A stretch of 64,000 bases of DNA from Methylotenera_A sp031417915 (lineage in GTDB: Bacteria; Pseudomonadota; Gammaproteobacteria; Burkholderiales; Methylophilaceae). The notes under the pieces are model-generated. The model had not been told where the DNA came from and ran no database searches. It saw only the letters and a list, made by a program, of their open reading frames with translations. Shown here piece by piece: positions 61,959 to 64,000 of the stretch (its first letter is position 1; each line of letters begins with the position of its first letter). Where the stretch lies: assembly GCA_031417915.1 (NCBI GenBank), contig JANOWN010000042.1, positions 1-64,000 of the forward strand. Direction: 5' to 3'. Position numbers and translations under genes: made by a program.

Positions 61959-63227
61959 ATGAATGCTTTTGATTTAAAAAATGGCGAATTACATGCCGAA
62001 AATATCGCGCTCAGCCACATTGCGCAAGAATTTAATACGCCTTGTTATGTGTATTCAAAAGCTGCACTAGCGCACGCATTTACTAGCTTTGAGGCGGGTT
62101 TGGCTGGCACCAATCATTTGGTTTGTTTTGCTGTAAAAGCCAATCCGAATATTGCGATTTTGAACCTATTTGCTAAGCTGGGTGCAGGTTTTGATATTGT
62201 CTCGGGCGGCGAGCTAGCGCGGGTATTGGCGGCTGGCGGTGACCCGCAAAAAATTGTATTCTCAGGCGTAGGCAAAACCGCAGATGAAATGCGCACGGCT
62301 TTAAACGCGGGTATTTTTTGCTTTAATGTGGAATCTGCCAGCGAATTAGCACGCTTAAATAAAGTGGCGGGCGAAATGGGCAAAGTCGCACCAGTTTCGT
62401 TACGCGTCAACCCGAATGTAGACGCAAAAACGCACCCGTATATTTCTACAGGTTTAAAAAACAATAAATTTGGCGTGGCGTTTGAGGATGCGATTGCAGT
62501 TTATGAACAAGCCGCCGCCATGCCCAATATCGCTGTACACGGCGTAGATTGCCACATTGGCTCGCAAATTACCGAGCTAGCGCCGTTTATTGAAGCGCTG
62601 GATTTAATTTTAGGCTTGGTGGATGCGCTTGAAGCGAAGAATATACATGTTTCGCACATTGACGTCGGTGGCGGAATTGGTATTACCTATGCTGATGAAA
62701 CGCCGCCCGAATTTAGCGTTTACGCCAAAGCGATTTTGGCTAAATTGGGAGGCAGAAATGTTAAGCTCTTGTTTGAGCCAGGTCGAGCATTGGTGGGTAA
62801 TGCAGGCGTGTTGCTGACAAAAGTGGAATACATTAAACACGCCGAAAGTAAGAATTTTGCCATTGTCGATGCCGCCATGAACGACCTGATGCGCCCAGCT
62901 TTGTATAATGCGTATCACGATATTGTGGCAGTGAAACCGCGTGCTGGTGAGGCAAATATTTATGAGATCGTCGGCCCCGTGTGTGAAAGTGGCGATTTTT
63001 TAGGTCACGACCGCAAATTAAATCTGCAAGAAGGTGATTTGCTCGCCATAAAATCTGCTGGCGCTTATGGCATGAGCATGGCCAGCAACTACAATACACG
63101 TCCACGCGCAGCAGAAGTGATTGTGGACGGCGATAAGGTTTTTGTGGTGCGCCAGCGCGAAAAAATTGCCGATTTATTTGCGCTAGAAACCTGCCTTGAT
63201 TTAGGCCTAGATTTAAGGCTGGATTAG
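61959..63227 (+). CDS. lysA: diaminopimelate decarboxylase
   Basis: Last step of lysine synthesis, PLP-dependent. 422 residues. PLP Lys in CFAVKANPNIAIL, then VSGGELARVLAAGGDPQKIV, GVDCHIGSQI, HIDVGGGIGITYADE, FEPGRALVGNAGVLLTKVEY, CESGDFLGHDR (catalytic Cys) and AGAYGMSMASNYNTRPRAAE. It starts 15 bp after lptM. The usual dapF does not follow in this window. Confidence 0.97.
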   Translation: MNAFDLKNGELHAENIALSHIAQEFNTPCYVYSKAALAHAFTSFEAGLAGTNHLVCFAVKANPNIAILNLFAKLGAGFDIVSGGELARVLAAGGDPQKIVFSGVGKTADEMRTALNAGIFCFNVESASELARLNKVAGEMGKVAPVSLRVNPNVDAKTHPYISTGLKNNKFGVAFEDAIAVYEQAAAMPNIAVHGVDCHIGSQITELAPFIEALDLILGLVDALEAKNIHVSHIDVGGGIGITYADETPPEFSVYAKAILAKLGGRNVKLLFEPGRALVGNAGVLLTKVEYIKHAESKNFAIVDAAMNDLMRPALYNAYHDIVAVKPRAGEANIYEIVGPVCESGDFLGHDRKLNLQEGDLLAIKSAGAYGMSMASNYNTRPRAAEVIVDGDKVFVVRQREKIADLFALETCLDLGLDLRLD

Positions 63228-63324
63228 GCTCTATTATTTATGTTGCAAGCAAACTTAACTCGGTGTAAATTGTTGTTTCGGCGTTATTTATTGTAAAAAT
63301 ATAAAATTGTCATAGGGGAGAAGT

Positions 63325-63462
63325 ATGAAAAGTTTGTTTGCTGTTTTACTCGCTTTAACCGCTTTAAATGTTTCTGTTGTTTTTGCAGACGAAGCATTGC
63401 CTGAAATTGCACCTGAAGAAGAAGTTGCACCACCTGCTATTGATGCGCCTGCAGCAGAATAA
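63325..63462 (+). CDS. tiny exported acidic Pro/Ala peptide
   Basis: 45 residues. GGGGAG lies 5 nt before the ATG. Signal peptide MKSLFAVLLALTALNVSVVF, cleavage near FADE. The mature part is only about 23 residues, dominated by Glu, Pro and Ala (LPEIAPEEEVAPPAIDAPAA). No known family. A good ribosome site, clean signal peptide and biased composition support a real gene. Confidence 0.65.
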   Translation: MKSLFAVLLALTALNVSVVFADEALPEIAPEEEVAPPAIDAPAAE

Positions 63463-63504
63463 GTCAATTTAATTTAAAAATATAACGATTTAGGGAGAAT
63501 ATAA

Positions 63505-63678
63505 ATGCATAAAATTTTATTGGCTTTAATGATGTTGTTTGTTGTGGGTTGTGCTTCTAAATCTGTTGCAGTCACCACGCCTTTAGATATCGGCGATAAC
63601 AGCCCATTAGAAGAAATCGCGGCGGTTGATGACGAAGTAGTAGAAGATTTACCTGATATGGTTGCTGCTGAAAGTTAG
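63505..63678 (+). CDS. tiny acidic lipoprotein
   Basis: 57 residues. GGGAG lies before the ATG. Signal MHKILLALMMLFVVGC with lipobox VVGC (Cys16). The mature part of about 42 residues is strongly acidic (LEEIAAVDDEVVEDLPDMV). It follows the preceding tiny gene by 42 bp and is closed by a strong terminator, so the two form a unit. Function unknown. Confidence 0.65.
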   Translation: MHKILLALMMLFVVGCASKSVAVTTPLDIGDNSPLEEIAAVDDEVVEDLPDMVAAES

Positions 63679-63688
63679 TTTTATTAAT

Positions 63689-63718
63689 AAAAAAGCCAAG
63701 TTTAGACTTGGCTTTTTT
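63689..63718. terminator. bidirectional rho-independent terminator
   Basis: AAAAAAGCCAAGT / ACTTGGCTTTTTT, a perfect 13-bp stem with a 4-nt loop (TTAG) and T-runs on both strands. It separates the small lipoprotein gene from the convergent purU. Confidence 0.9.
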
Positions 63719-63749
63719 TACGTCCATATTAAATATTAATCAAAAAGAC

Positions 63750-64000
63750 CTAATCAAAAATAACTGTTTTATTGGCGTACAGCAGAATTCGGTTTTCTAT
63801 GTGCCAACGTACTGCCTTGGCTAACACCGAGCGCTCTAAATCTCGACCTTTCTGAATTAAATCTTCCACTTGATCGCGGTGCGAAATCCGATCAATATCT
63901 TGCTCAATAATAGGGCCTTCATCTAGCACTTCGGTCACATAATGCCCAGTGGCGCCAATCAGTTTAACGCCGCGCTCAAACGCTCTATGATAAGGCCGTG
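63750..64000 (-). CDS. purU: formyltetrahydrofolate deformylase, C-terminal part
   Basis: Only the last 83 codons are in the window; the frame is open to the right edge. Reading from there gives RPYHRAFERGVKLIGATGHY, then VTEVLDEGPIIEQDIDRISH and RDQVEDLIQKGRDLERSVLA, typical of PurU. PurU hydrolyses 10-formyl-THF to formate and THF. The motif reads GHYVTE where AHYVT is more usual. Confidence 0.92.
   Translation of the reverse strand, partial: RPYHRAFERGVKLIGATGHYVTEVLDEGPIIEQDIDRISHRDQVEDLIQKGRDLERSVLAKAVRWHIENRILLYANKTVIFD

Overview
The window looks like chromosome of a betaproteobacterium, most likely a Methylophilaceae (Methylotenera-type) organism. I infer this from the moderate-to-low GC content, the order pilMNOPQ-aroK-aroB-dgt, the metX-metW pair, the mreBCD-mrdA-rodA-rlpA-dacA-lipB-lipA run, and a proteobacterial GshA next to GshB. 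No methylotrophy gene lies here, so the family is an inference. I see no tRNA, rRNA, CRISPR array, prophage or complete insertion sequence.

Layout. 1-328 is the start of an outer-membrane porin-like gene cut by the left edge. 785-8606 (minus) holds dgt, aroB, aroK and the type IV pilus assembly operon pilMNOPQ. mrcA (PBP1A) and a conserved hypothetical follow on the plus strand. 12156-13726 is an ECF sigma factor with a putative membrane anti-sigma partner, next to 543 bp of repeats. 14270-22235 (minus) is rpe-gph-trpE-trpG-trpD, two unrelated small genes, trpC, hemB and a lipoprotein. 22391-30323 (plus) holds hemA-prfA, an orphan membrane protein, prmC, metX-metW, an AmpG-like permease and a DUF1223 protein. 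30411-32474 (minus) is a three-gene bufferin/MNIO RiPP operon. Then come an M48-like protein with a damaged zinc motif, xth, pyrE, a DUF4124 protein and gatCAB. 39279-48963 is the cell-elongation and lipoate block. 49127-53385 holds gshA-gshB and apbE-NusG_II-Gx transporter. 53443-61555 (minus) is a minor-pilin/PilY1 operon. lptM-lysA, two tiny exported acidic proteins and the 3' part of purU close the window.

How the genes work together. The two pil clusters supply the alignment complex, secretin, minor pilins and adhesin of one type IV pilus machine. mreBCD, mrdA, rodA, mrcA, rlpA and dacA build and trim the lateral wall, and the AmpG-like permease recycles muropeptides. trpEGDC, aroB/aroK and hemA/hemB supply aromatic amino acids and tetrapyrrole. 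The bufferin operon encodes a Cys-rich exported peptide with its modifying enzyme and partner protein, probably for binding copper or a similar metal.

The most unusual feature is the density of short palindromic repeats, several of which have become coding sequence. One repeat type has nested GAAA-loop hairpins; a copy sits in frame inside prmC, and a relative fills the whole aroB-dgt junction. A second hairpin family with the loop AATATCCATG has at least eight copies. Four of these overlap genes: the anti-sigma gene, trpD, the end of bufB and the end of lptM. Also notable are a 21-codon two-Trp leader ORF before trpE, a strong terminator touching the aroK start codon, and a bufferin precursor with four 13-residue repeats and a lipobox.
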